Below, in pieces: positions 1 to 11,100 of a stretch of 64,000 bases of DNA; the stretch's first letter is position 1; the number at the start of each line of letters is the position of its first letter. The translations under genes were made by a program, and so were the position numbers. Source of the DNA: Echria macrotheca (Eukaryota; Ascomycota; Sordariomycetes; Sordariales; Schizotheciaceae); assembly GCA_030411725.1 (NCBI GenBank), contig MU839828.1, forward strand, positions 186,001-250,000, given 5' to 3'. The notes under the pieces were generated by a model. That model was given only the letters and a program-made list of their open reading frames with translations, was not told where the DNA came from and did not search any database.

Positions 1-1091
1 TGAATGAAAAGTATCCGGCTCCACCAATCGGCGGAATACCCGAGAGCGGTGCTATATTACACTGCCGGACGTATAGCTCATAATGTGTCGGTGGGTGCAA
101 TTGTGGTTTTGAATACAACCCCCCAAAGAAACTCACCGCTGGACTTCCATTCTTTATTCCAGCCGAGGCCCTTTATCTCTGGGGTGAGGTGCAACAATGC
201 TACGGTGGCGGGGGAGGGTTAAAGTCTCTGCAACGACCGGCGGGGTGATTCGCGACGCGTCCGTCTACTGTTTCTCTTCAGCGCCGGTACAACAGAAAAA
301 CAGGGAGCAGTGTCTCTCGCCCACCGCCAGAGTTGCAGTTTCCCGATGTTCGCACATGTGATGAATCTACATGGGCTGTAGAGGTGACTGAAGTCGGCCA
401 CACGCCAGAGTCAGAAGGTGGCAGACGGTTCTCAAAGCCATGTCGTATCCAGAGTGGGCGAGTCAGTGGATACAGCGGGCCAACGCCAATTGTCCAGCCC
501 GTGATCGAGCCGGCTTCCGAGCATCTGTGGTTGTCCTGGGGTAATGCGATAATAGGGTATCCATACTCTTTAATGCTCCGGTTCACATGTTTCGCCAGTG
601 TATCCGCTGAAGGACATGCACGCGGAGTTTCCCCCGGCCAAACCATTCCCTTTCCGTCTGGCCTTCTTGCCGACAAGTCGGATGCCGAAAAGACCTCGGA
701 TTGATAACGAACGACACTAAAAGAAGCTCTTCCATCGTCACGATACCTAAGGTGCTTAACAACAACCCATCGACCAATCCCGACTTCGGCGCCGTCCAAG
801 CAACTATGAGATGATGCTGCCACTACTTAACTCATAAATCTCAAATACCTACTCTCACCATCCCTCTCTAGCACAGTAGCACAATGTTCCGATTTTCCGA
901 TGGCGCATAGAAGAAAATATCCCAACCAGGGCGTTGGAAGTGTTGTGTAGAGGGCCATCCTAAAGCATCGGGGAAAATCCGCCAATACAACATCCGGAAC
1001 GCAGCGGGGAGCATCAATGATCGCCAGCTAGCCTTGCTCGCCAGATCACATATCGGTATCGGTGTTGCCAGACTGAGCCACATAGGACCAG

Positions 1092-1150
1092 GAAAGAGCA
1101 CCCCCAGCAAGATAAAAGGAACACACAGACCACAACACCTGTATTTAGCC
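1092..1150. repeat. Dispersed repeat, copy 1
   Basis: These 59 bases match 36695-36753 at 51 positions by hand count (about 86%), with no gaps. Six of the eight differences are transitions. Similarity continues weakly on the right, where both copies run into a C/T-rich stretch. Read on the minus strand both copies encode a similar hydrophobic Cys-rich peptide, so this may be a relic of a mobile element rather than chance. Confidence 0.6.
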
Positions 1151-1806
1151 AGGGCCAAAGGGCCATCCTCTCTTCTACAAAACAAGCATCCTTACCTGCA
1201 CTCCCCGAGCCAGATTGAGCGACGCCCGTATTTTGATCGAGGACCGCGAGTTCCCTGTTACTGGTAGATTCCTTGTGCTGAAGTCGCTCGATCCCCCTTT
1301 CTCCTTTTCCATCTATCTTTTTTCGCTTCGTCCCGCGGTATTTCTATCCAATCGCAGCCCTCAGCGGATGGGCGCGGAATGCGCCCATGCGTCGGCACTT
1401 GGTGGCCAAATGAATCTCGTCGGGGACGAGTTCAGGATATGCTCAGCTTTCAGATGCGGCCAAATGATAGATATTCCGCGACTCTGCGGTAACCAGCCGT
1501 GAGAAACAACTGAAGCTTTCGAGGTTTCTACAATCCTCTCGACTGTTTAGGATTATGACTGAGCTAGGATAGCCACATACCTAGGCAAGAGGCCATCGAT
1601 CGCAACGAGTCGTGACCAGGTGTGGGTTGTCGATTTTAGGGTAGTGGAAAAGCATCGTCGAAGCACAAAATCGATCGAGGCGGTGTTGAATTGCATTCAC
1701 AGAGGGTAAAATAGTGTTATGTAGGTAGCTAGGTATAGTCACTGCCGTAATAGAGGACGTGGAAACTTGCGCCCGGGCAGGTGCAACGTCCTAGACCAGG
1801 TGGAGG

Positions 1807-1832
1807 CTACCTAGGTACCTACCTAAGGTACC
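1807..1832. repeat. CCTAGGTACC-type palindromic run
   Basis: The run consists of overlapping CTACCTAGG and GGTACC units. Related runs occur at 2104-2119, 2431-2456, 9790-9806, 17506-17517, 41763-41786 and 46214-46235, all outside coding exons. Function unknown. Confidence 0.6.
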
Positions 1833-2103
1833 ATGGTGTGACGCGATGCCGTCGCCGCCATCTCTGGCCGTCATGGAGAACAGGAGATAAGCGTTCATTG
1901 CTCCGGATTGTTAGAGATTTGCATGCTACATGTATCTAGGTAATGATAAGCCGAAGATGTGCTGAGGTTTCCTACACTTCCAACTTCTCTTGTGTCTTCC
2001 TGTTGGTCGTAGCGGTAACACAACGCATTCCGACATCTTCTCCACCACCTTACACCGTAAAAAGTTACTATGTCGCGGGTACCTGGGGACTATCGTTACG
2101 CGG

Positions 2104-2119
2104 TTAGGTACCTAGGTAT
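2104..2119. repeat. CCTAGGTACC-type palindromic run
   Basis: A short run reading TTAGGTACCTAGGTAT, of the same family as the run at 1807-1832. It lies in an A/T-richer intergenic stretch about 1 kb upstream of the lipase-GTPase gene. Confidence 0.55.
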
Positions 2120-3070
2120 GATAGAATGGCATGTTACCGGATTGGCCAATTACACTGAGTGTCGACACTGAGGGATGACATTCTGATTCGTTTGTGAGTG
2201 GTTCCGAGAGCCCAGCCACGTCTTCAATGGCTCAAGAAGGGATTTAAAAGAATTTACATCCAGCTACACATTATCTTTTGTAGAAAATGCTCAGGCTGTA
2301 CGTTCCTAGCGGGCATTATTACGTTTAGAGTATGACAAGGCTGGGTACCTGTCTAGCTCCCTTTGCGCACACTCGCAAGGTTATTTCCAACACACCCTCC
2401 ACGAATTTTATCAGTACAGCGTCGACTTATCAAGTACCTACCAGGTACCTACCAGGACGCACTGCTAGACCGGGTGTTCAATTTCACGGCATGACCCGGC
2501 CGATGGCTGGCAGGAGCGATGGCACTATTGGTAACTCTTGGGGAAGGAGCGTTTGGCAACAAAACAGGATAAATCTTCTGGGTTCCCAAAATGGTTCGCT
2601 TTTAAAACTTTTCCTTTCAGACTTTTCCTCCAACAGCGACCACCCAAACATGAGATTTTACAACCACTCATGGTGGGCGAGTGGCACTTGATGCGCCGCA
2701 TGCACCTCTTGCAGAAACTCGATCAATTGCCACTTTCACGATCCAGAACTGGAATGAGGCGCTGGGAGACCTGCGGGTATTCCTGGACGTCGAGGTAAGC
2801 TGGACCTCCAATTGGTTGGTTGGACTGGCTGCAAGCTCAGGGTGTCCATGACCCAATCGACTCACCGTCAATGAGGGTGTGAAGCAGCGCCATCACGCCA
2901 CTGTCGCATAGCTCAGCCCCTCCTCCGAACGCCTCTCGGCCGACGAGGCTCTCAGAGCCTGATGCCAGTCTCAACAGCAGTCCGATTAAAAGTGGGAAAT
3001 TCCCCTCCATCGACGCCAAACGGCCGATCTGCTAGTGGTTGAACCCAGCGACGTCGAATCCACCGCTACA

Positions 3071-6000
3071 ATGCCGACCAATCCCAACTTCGCGCCCGAC
3101 TACATCCATCTTGGGAAGGAGGGCACTATGAGTGACAACAAGAAGCTGACCTTCATCGCCGCGTCTGCTCTTAGTCTTCTTTGCTACGAGAAGGAGGATC
3201 AAATCTCCCGAATCCTGCGCACCGATGATCGTTTCCGAGTCGCTCGGGACCTGGATCTACTCTCGAATGTTTGGGTCATTCCCAATTTCGCCGACTCGAC
3301 GCTGCTCCAAAAACAATCGAGTCTGCATTCTTCCCCCCTGCTCGCCTGGTCGTTGGCCCTGCAGACCGTCTTTGTGGGATTCCGAGGCACGTGGAGCGCA
3401 TACGACGTCCTCTCCGACATTGATATCCGGCAATCGCCTGACCCAACACTTGGCTCTCGTTTTCACGCAGGTTTCTACGCACGCGCATCTCAGTATACGA
3501 CCTTGATAGAGCAACTGGCCAAACGTTATAGGGTTGTCGTGTGTGGACACAGTCTCGGGTGAGCATTCCACTGTCCCAGTCCCCCTTGGGCTTGAGTGTT
3601 GAACCTTCACAGAGGTGCCATGGCCACCCTCGCGACCTATCTGGTGCTGGGAAAGGACACCAATCTGCACAAAATAGCTAATGCGTGGGAGAATGTCCAC
3701 AATGGCTTGTCGGTTGTCACATTCGGCTCACCTGCAGCTATGGTTGTGGAGGAGCAGAGCTCGACCGCAGCGCTGCAAAAGCGCTGGGGGACACATTTCC
3801 ATCACATCATCAATCCGGACGACCCGATACCTTTTGCGCTGGGCGAGTCCCCTAAGTGGTTCGCAAAATTCTTCGCGGTCGCTTCCAGGGCCGCGCTCCC
3901 GCCTCAGTTCCAGCTTGTCCTGTGGGTGCTGAAGTTCTGGCTGGAGAACCTGAGCAGGGGTTCTTTTGCGCACTATGGCTGTATCTATCTCGTAGAGATG
4001 GCCGACCAAATCATACAGTGCCGTCAAATTACGGCCATCAGTCAGATTCCCCAAAAGGCGCCGGATGGATCCAAGTTCCGGCAGTATCATTCAATGGATC
4101 ACTATGCTCATTGCCTCGGCACGACTGCTCAAGGTGCAATTCTTGTTTCGCCTATGGGATATACCGCCTCTATGACGGCTGACCAGTTTTGTCAACAATG
4201 CTGGCAACTGCCAGCTGCCATCCGGGAATGCAGCGGCGTGGTTCACGACAACCAGGTCACCATCTCAGCCACTGTGGAATCCCGCCTCGTGCAGTTCTTT
4301 CTGAAGGACGTTATGTTCAAACGGAATGGCAAGAATGTCTGCGTTGGCAGCATTTCGTTTGCGCTCAACCCCGATAACCATGACCAGGTGAGTTGCGACG
4401 CTGCGTCGGGGCCAGTCAGAGCAAAAGAACTGACACCAGTTATCTAGATGTTTATGAGGCTTGACTACGATCTAGGCCCGGACCACACTCCAGCCGAGTC
4501 CCTAGAAGTCCTTCACTCCATCCGGACTTCGCTATATGCCTACGATATGTTTGGTCACGCCACGCGGCTTCCCGTCTCTGAGGTGCGCAATCAGTCGCTC
4601 CGGCATGCGAGCGTCCCCGGCACGTTGGATTCCCTTCACCTCGCCATGATAATTGCTTTCGCCGATCAGATTGCTTGGGTCCAGAAACTGAAACTCGAGC
4701 GAGATGCGGGCGGCGACGAGGACGCGAACCCTGCCGTCCTTACCGAGAGGGCGGCAGAGGTGGCTGACTTGGTTGACAACATCGTGATATCTGCCCCTCC
4801 CCATCTTGTGTCTCGCCGACTCAAATACGCCTTGGAGACAAGCGAGAGTCTATGGCCCGAGTCGCGGGAGGAGCCACCCGCTCCCCGAGGACCCGGGAAT
4901 CCGTGCCAGCCAGATTGCCCCGCAGGGCCAAAAGCAATGGTCAATGACATGCTGGAAATCTTTATCGAAACAGCTTTGCACTTTCAGGGCACATCAGTGG
5001 ATAATTGGAAGACCATCGGACGGTTGAAGCTGGCTGAAGTGATGCCCAACACATCCCTGACCGTGGCATTAAAGAACTTCAGCGACGGGTTTTACAATCG
5101 CCCGACCGACCCTGAGGAGCGTATACAACACGCCATCCGCCAGGCCGATGATGTCTTATCGTCCATGCGCTTCTGCCATGTTATAATGCTGACCCAGCTT
5201 GATGCCCCCCCTGACTGGTACTGGGAGGTAACTACTGGGACGTTGGCAAAGAGCATTGGCATAGTTGCCGGGGCCAGTCTTCTCGGCGCTGGCACGGTAA
5301 TTGGAATAGGCGTCATGGCGGTATCATTAGCGTACTCCTGGATGCAACAGCCAGTTGAACTTTTGAAGATCCCTGAGAGCAGGTTAAAGTTGACCTTGGA
5401 AGTGCTCGGTGTCGAAGCATCGCCGCTGGGCAGTATAGCCGAGATGCAGCTTGCCGCACATCTGGAGACGGATATGGGCGTGTCGGACAGCATGGAGACC
5501 TTGGAAAGATGGCAGAAGCGACTTGCCGAGGGTCTGAAGAAGCACCCGGTGATCAAAGGCCGCATCGACCCAAGCCTGTTCTGGGCAAAATGGCTCTTCA
5601 ACGTTGCGCGCGTCGGGAAGCTGCGAGCACTGATAGCTAGCCAGATCCGAATCGGCGTCGAAGGTCCTAGTGAGGCCGGCAAGAGCGAGTTGCTGACGGC
5701 ACTGACGGGCGCCGACCCCAACACCTTTCGGTCGGGATCGCACACGAACTGTCGGACGATGGAGATCCAGATTCACAGGGATACCGAGCGCGAGGCCGCT
5801 TTCGTTGACTGTCCCGGCGCAGACGACCGGAACCCACGCATCCGCGAGATGGCGGGCCTGTTCCGTGGAATGTTTGGTATCCTCCTCTTCGTGGTGCCCT
5901 TGGACGGAACACGATCGACAGCGAAGGAGAAGGCGCTCAAGGAGATTTCCATGTTTCTGCGGAGGCGCGGCTCCGACCTGCGTCCGGTGCGTATCCTGCT

Positions 6001-6481
6001 GAGCAAGGCAGACCAGCTTCCGTCGAAGCGGAGCCGCGACGAGGTGTTCCGTAATTCGTTGATTGAGAGCAAGCGCACCGTCATCCGCGAGCTGCGGCGG
6101 CTCGGATCCCTCCCCAAGGACTTCGTCATACACTCGCGCCAGGCGCGATCCGACGGTGCTTTGATTGCCAGCGAGACGCTCGAGGACATTGTTCACCCCT
6201 TCTCGACCCACGCCCAGATGAGCGACGACGGCAAGCGGGCATTGTCGGACTGTCCCGCGGATGAGGCGCGCAAGATTGACAGGCTTAGCCTGTTCCATTC
6301 GCTCTATCGTATGGCCGAGGAGGGGTATCTGTGGGATATAGAGTCTTTGCGGGAGTGGCTTCGAGAACTATCGCCGAATAGCGTCCCGGACTCGGCCCGG
6401 GTGTGGCAAGACGGTGTGGCAAGACGAATAATGGGAGGCATCGGTCGTTCATTCAAGCTAACTGGTGATCGACGGGCTTGA
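3071..6481 (+). CDS. Class-3 lipase fused to a P-loop GTPase
   Basis: Predicted exons are 3071-3558, 3613-4387 and 4448-6481, joined by 54- and 60-base GT..AG introns that keep frame (1098 aa). The N-terminal part is a class-3 lipase-type alpha/beta hydrolase. It has the nucleophile elbow GHSLGG (Ser about 161, split by intron 1), a candidate acid in NPDDPIPF and a candidate histidine in FAHYG. Exon 3 adds a helical region, a glycine-rich hydrophobic hairpin (about 691-719) and a GTPase core: GPSEAGKS (about 827-834), DCPGADD (G3-like, about 875) and SKAD (G4-like, about 940). The start is the first ATG in frame; another ATG at 3128 is possible. Exon 3 itself begins with ATG, so a separate GTPase transcript is an alternative. 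I infer a signalling or membrane-acting enzyme, perhaps in recognition or defence, but no pathway is proven. Confidence 0.78.
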
Positions 6482-7724
6482 TGTGCGGTGGCTCCTTGGG
6501 CTAGGAATGAAGACTTCCGCTTCGGGTGCTTCATATCTCCTTTTATTATCTTCTCTTCCTGTTTTTCTGCATAGCGAGACGATTTCCAGTAACAGGGAAC
6601 CTTATAGTTCTCAAATAATTCCATCGTATCAGGGAACTCACAAAGGTTTGGTGTTTGGCCATGCGACCCACGGACGTTGTTCACCTCGGTCAGTCCAGTT
6701 ATCCATGTCATTGCTCACCTCTGCTAACCGGAGAAAGGTAGATAACATTCTGACCACAGTATTGGGCACCAATGGCGCTGCCGTATAACATAACATCAAG
6801 CCAATAATAGGACCGATGCTGTATTGCGCTGGAACGCCTATCGTCAATTTTATTGGAGAGACAATCTGGGCCACTACTTACCGGACGTGAGATGCCATCA
6901 AGTGAAGGGACACTTTTGTGCAGATGCAGCATTCGTCACTTTCTAAGATGGATTGAACATTCCGGTGCTTTCTTGTTCTACCCTTGGTACCAACGCTCCG
7001 AAAGTCACGAACCCCTCATGTTGGATCCGGCGAGCAGGCACGTTATCATGGCGACCATGTCCCGCATGAGCTAAAGAAGACCAACAGTGCTATATGATTG
7101 GGAGATGACATCTCATGGAGCGGGGTTGGCTCTGTGTAGCAACCACCAGGAAATTTTGACCCCTTTTGATTTGTGAACTGGTAGGAAGCGTCATCCCCGA
7201 GCCACATTTGCAGGCAGCCACATCCCATGCAAAGACGCCCGGAACCCGCTAACACATAGATGATTGGGGCTTATCTGTCCCCTTCGACGCCGTCACCTAT
7301 GTCCAGCGGGGTGGAGGTCTGGTCTAGAGCAATCTGTTTGCGCCATCGAGAGGGATGTGGCTTGCATCACGGCAGCTGAAGAGGGATGCGCCAGAGGCAA
7401 ACATCAGGACATCAGGAGGGAGGGTAAAAGCAGGGACAGTGATTGGAGCACCGCATGCAACGTCTCGAGATACCTGGGCCTAGATCTGCTCCTTTCGAAT
7501 AAGGCTTGCCTTGCTGTCAAGAATTCCCGCAACAGCTTATCGAGACAGCAAGAGCTCGAATTGTATAAATAATGGTGTTCGCCTGTCGCCAAGAGTTCCG
7601 AGAAGCCTAGAAATCCCATCCTGTCAAGTCTCATAGTGCCTACATTGAAAATATCAGTCTCGATTACCGGTACCATATCTTCTGTCACTCACAAGAATAC
7701 CCCTGAATCCACTTTCAAGCAAAA
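6482..7724. other. Intergenic stretch between lipase-GTPase and tyrosinase genes
   Basis: No convincing gene is visible. Short open frames on both strands lack motifs and plausible starts. The right end is the tyrosinase promoter, with a TATA-like box at 7564-7571. Confidence 0.6.
7564..7571 (+). promoter_or_regulatory. TATA-like box of the tyrosinase gene
   Basis: TATAAATA lies about 154 bases upstream of the tyrosinase ATG, in the correct orientation. The spacing would leave a leader of roughly 120 bases, ordinary for a fungal gene. Confidence 0.45.
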
Positions 7725-9738
7725 ATGACCATCATTCTGCCGAAGGAACCTGTTGTCGTCGCGGGCATCAAGGGTAAGCATCAATCTTTCTTGAAGAAAC
7801 ACTCCCAGCAGCGGGCCATCAAATGCTAAAGAGCTGCTCTAGGCCCTGTGGCCCAGCGTTTGGAGATCCGAGACTTGATGCAGAACAAGCCCATGTGGTA
7901 TCTCTTCCTCAAGGGCCTTCAGGCGTTCCAGAGACAGGATGCCAAGAATCCTCGCTCCTACTACGCCATCTCTGGTATTCACGGCTTGCCGTTCGTCCCA
8001 TACAATGAAGTCGTGGGTCGTAAACTCGACAACAGTGAGATCGGTCATGTCGGAGGCTATTGCGCCCACACGTCGATCGTGTTTGCGACTTGGCACCGCC
8101 CCTTTCTGGCGTTGTTTGAGGTAAGAATGGAACAATGCACGTCCAGAAACACTGGAGGTTTTCTGACAAATTGCAGCAAGAGCTTTCCCGGAGCGTGAAG
8201 CAAGAGGCGGCCAAGATGGATGATCCCAGTGGAGTATTCAAGACGGCCGCCGAAGCGTTCCGCCTGCCTTACTGGGACTGGGCCCTGCCCAAATCTAAGC
8301 AACCCGAGTTCTGGCCCAACGCACTCGACACCCCGACCATCACGGTTGATGGATTTCCGCCTATCGACCCCAACCCGCTGGCCACGTTCAGCCGCAAAGG
8401 TCTCAGCATCAACGCAAGGGAAAAGTGGGCTTTCAGCGGCGAACAAACAAGAAGGCTACCCGATCTCGGCGACAAATTTAGCGAAGCAGTCGACGCGCGG
8501 AACACATCCGTCAGCAGATTGTTGTTCACCGACAGCAGCTGGATCACCTTCTCCAACAACGGCTACATACGCTCCCAGACCACCGACAAGTTCTTCAGCA
8601 TTGAAGAAGTGCACGACAAGATCCACATCGAGGTCGGAAGAACCATGGGCTCGATCACGACCTCGGCCTTCGACCCTGTCTTTTGGCTGCACCACTGTAA
8701 CATCGACCGTCTTACTGCCATTCGCCAGGCCATCTGGCCCCGCAACTACATTGACGGGACGGGCGAGGAAGTCGGCAGAAATGGCACAAACTTTGTTGCG
8801 CGGACGGGCGATATCCAAAACGACAAAACACCGCTCAAGCCGTTCTGGAGGACCACGCCCACGGCTGCCGACGCCTTGAGCACGGCCAAATACGATGCCG
8901 TATTTTGGAACTCGCAGCAAGTCGAGAACACCGAGGTTTTCGGTTACACGTATCCCGAGACCTTTGACCGCTCAGCCGTCAGCGACGTCGACAAGTGGGC
9001 GAGTGTTGTGGCCGCTCGCGCAGGGAAGCTGTACCCTGCGGCGCTGAAACCCAAATCTCGGCGTGTGTCCGCTCCGATCGCGTCTCTCACTGCCTCCAGC
9101 GAGCTCCAACCCCGGCCCTCAGAGATTGAACTTCCCGACCTGCTAGAGAGGCGAACAGCACAAGCCCACACCCGATCACCTCCGCCGCCCCCACAAACCG
9201 TGACCCATCCGACCTCATCGAGCCCGACAACACCTTCACCGACTGGTCCGTCAACGTCCGCGCGATCAAGCACATCCTCAGCAAGCCCTACCAAATCATC
9301 GTCTTCGACGGCGACTTCAGCCCGGAGCCGGCGCACTGGACGTCGGAGCACAACAAGGTCGATACCGTCGGCGTGCTCGGCACGGGCAGCGACACGGCCT
9401 GTGCCAAGTGCCGGGAGGACCAGGCCAACGACCAATCCATCACGGGCGTGGTGTCGCTGACGAGCGCTCTCGTCCAGGATTACACCGAGGGTCGTCTGGC
9501 TAGTCTGAAGCCCGAAGACGTGGTGCCGTACCTGACGGCGAATCTGCACTGGCGTGTTTTGGTTGATGGCGTGACGGATGTGCCGCGCGAGGAGGTTCCT
9601 GGTCTGGTGGTGTGTGTTTCCTCTGCCACGGTTGGCTTTGACGAGAATGGGCTTCCGAGGTACTCGACCGATCACACCCTGCATCCCGAGATCACGGATG
9701 GTAGACCGGCTGGGCTTTCTGCTGGAGAGGAGCCTTAA
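7725..9738 (+). CDS. Tyrosinase (polyphenol oxidase), with an internal frame break
   Basis: Type-3 copper oxidase acting on phenols, a step towards melanin. Predicted exons start 7725-7773, 7843-8120 and 8177 onward, with clean GT..AG introns. CuA ligands are visible as H63 (GIHGLPF), H92 in the C-A-H thioether motif, and H101 (ATWHRPF). CuB is visible in HDKIH (255, 259) and WLHHCNIDR (281/282). The N-terminal frame runs to about 9150. The typical C-terminal domain (NTFTDWSV, ACAKC, up to the stop at 9738) is then in the next frame. Either one base is missing near 9130-9150 or there is an intron with a poor donor (for example 9082-9146). No signal peptide is present, as is usual for fungal tyrosinases. 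Copper centres are intact, so catalysis may survive if the break is an intron. Confidence 0.85.
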
Positions 9739-11100
9739 GCAATAGAGTGGGATAAGGTAGAGTTATAGCTGTCTTCTCTAGTATACGAGCACCTAGGTAC
9801 CTAGGCACGCAGTTGCGGGTAGTTCCATGTCCAACCGGCTGCGACTAAGTGGGAGAGCTGCTGTTTATTACAAGGCTATCGAAATGGAATAGAACAAAAC
9901 ATTACAAGAGGCCGAGAGTCGACCCAAGTCTGTCAATTGCGAATAACTAACTTCAACCCGATAACCTGTTTCGGACAGGAACAGCCCGTAACGCCCCCGT
10001 TTCCAACTCAGCCAACCAAGTAGGCAGCATTGTACATCCCTACAGCCTTGCATTCCCTTGTCCCTGGCACCCTGTCCCGCTGCTGGCAGCCCCGGTCCCA
10101 CTGCTGCTGCTGCAACTAGAAGTATTAGGGACGGCAGGCTGGAATTGCAGTTGTACGAGTCGATCTGGCCAGGTGTTGGTGTCGTGGAGAAAGGAGAGCA
10201 GCATTGTGGTGTTTGGCGGTGACGTTCTGCAATACAAGGTGTCAGTGCAAATCCCGGTAGGAAGTTGGGCGGCATACTGCTGTGAGCCGGAGGGGGCGGA
10301 ATGCGGCATGGTGGCTTGTTGTGATGTGGCGGAGAAGGAATTTGCAGTTTTTGTCATAGATCCGTGTTGGAGATGTGATGTTGAAGTTGGTATGAAGAAT
10401 TCGAACGAGATGGAGATGGGACGGATATTTCTACTTGGGGATTCTCCTCAGAGATCTCACGGTTCTGTGAAGGATCCTCAATGCCGTCAACGCCATAGAC
10501 CTGTTACTGACGATGCAGCACACGAACGGGGACAGTGGCAAGTTCATGATGACCGTCATGAGAATCCGGCCAAGATCCTGGCAAGCATCATACCCATGAT
10601 GGCATGAAGATGGTGTGGAATATGAACCCCCTCTCCCCCGCGTAAGGCTCAGACTTTCATAAGCTTCGCAAGACTTCTACAATTCGCTCACAGAGCCTGA
10701 TAGCTCCCGGTATGCGAATTCCCTTCTCTCTCTCGTAGTGTCTCACCCTCATGTGTTACTTTCACACTTCGAGGCTCTGTCTCTAGAAACCCAATGCTCC
10801 ATGGCAGCCACTGCTTCATGACCACCGTCATCAACCAATCAGGGTGATGGTGTGGTGCGCTCGGACAAAACGGGGTGTGAGTGTCTGCTCCAAGGCTCCC
10901 GTCATAAACCAATCAGGACAGTTGATAAGCGCGTGCGGCGTGCCCTTCAATATCCCTGGCAGTTAGCCCCTTTTCGCATTCCCATCCAGATCCGGCTCGT
11001 TGGGATGGCTTGTCTTGATTATAGTCCGGTTACTTTCGTTTTCGCGAGCACATCTTCAACCTGCAGACTTGCACGCACTCCAGCGGAGCACAAAGCAGCG
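9739..11100. other. Intergenic stretch
   Basis: No gene supported. Open frames here start with GTG or TTG and have no motifs. It contains a CCTAGGTACC run just after the tyrosinase stop, and the promoter of the following zinc-knuckle gene. Confidence 0.55.
9790..9806. repeat. CCTAGGTACC-type palindromic run
   Basis: Reads CACCTAGGTACCTAGGC, about 50 bases after the tyrosinase stop codon. Same family as the runs at 1807-1832 and 41763-41786. Confidence 0.55.

Larger units (their letters stand above)
1..3070. other. Gene-poor intergenic stretch
   Basis: I see no supportable gene here. Open frames of 60-180 codons exist on both strands, but they begin with GTG or TTG, overlap each other and show no recognisable motif. 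The stretch holds one copy of a dispersed repeat near 1092-1150 and several CCTAGGTACC-type palindromic runs between 1570 and 2460. The 5' leader of the lipase-GTPase gene must lie in its last few hundred bases. Confidence 0.6.

Noticed and set aside
278..823. Overlapping open frames on both strands near the left edge
   Set aside because: Starts are GTG or TTG, no motif, no splice partner; probably chance.
5384..6298. A 304-codon minus-strand frame
   Set aside because: Antisense to the GTPase domain, no recognisable fold.
4448..6481. Separate GTPase gene starting at the ATG of exon 3
   Set aside because: The preceding GTGAGT..CTAG intron joins it in frame to the lipase, which is simpler, though not excluded.
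8944..9684. A 246-codon minus-strand frame across the tyrosinase 3' part
   Set aside because: Antisense, Val/Gly/Arg-biased; the plus strand encodes the conserved tyrosinase C-terminal domain.
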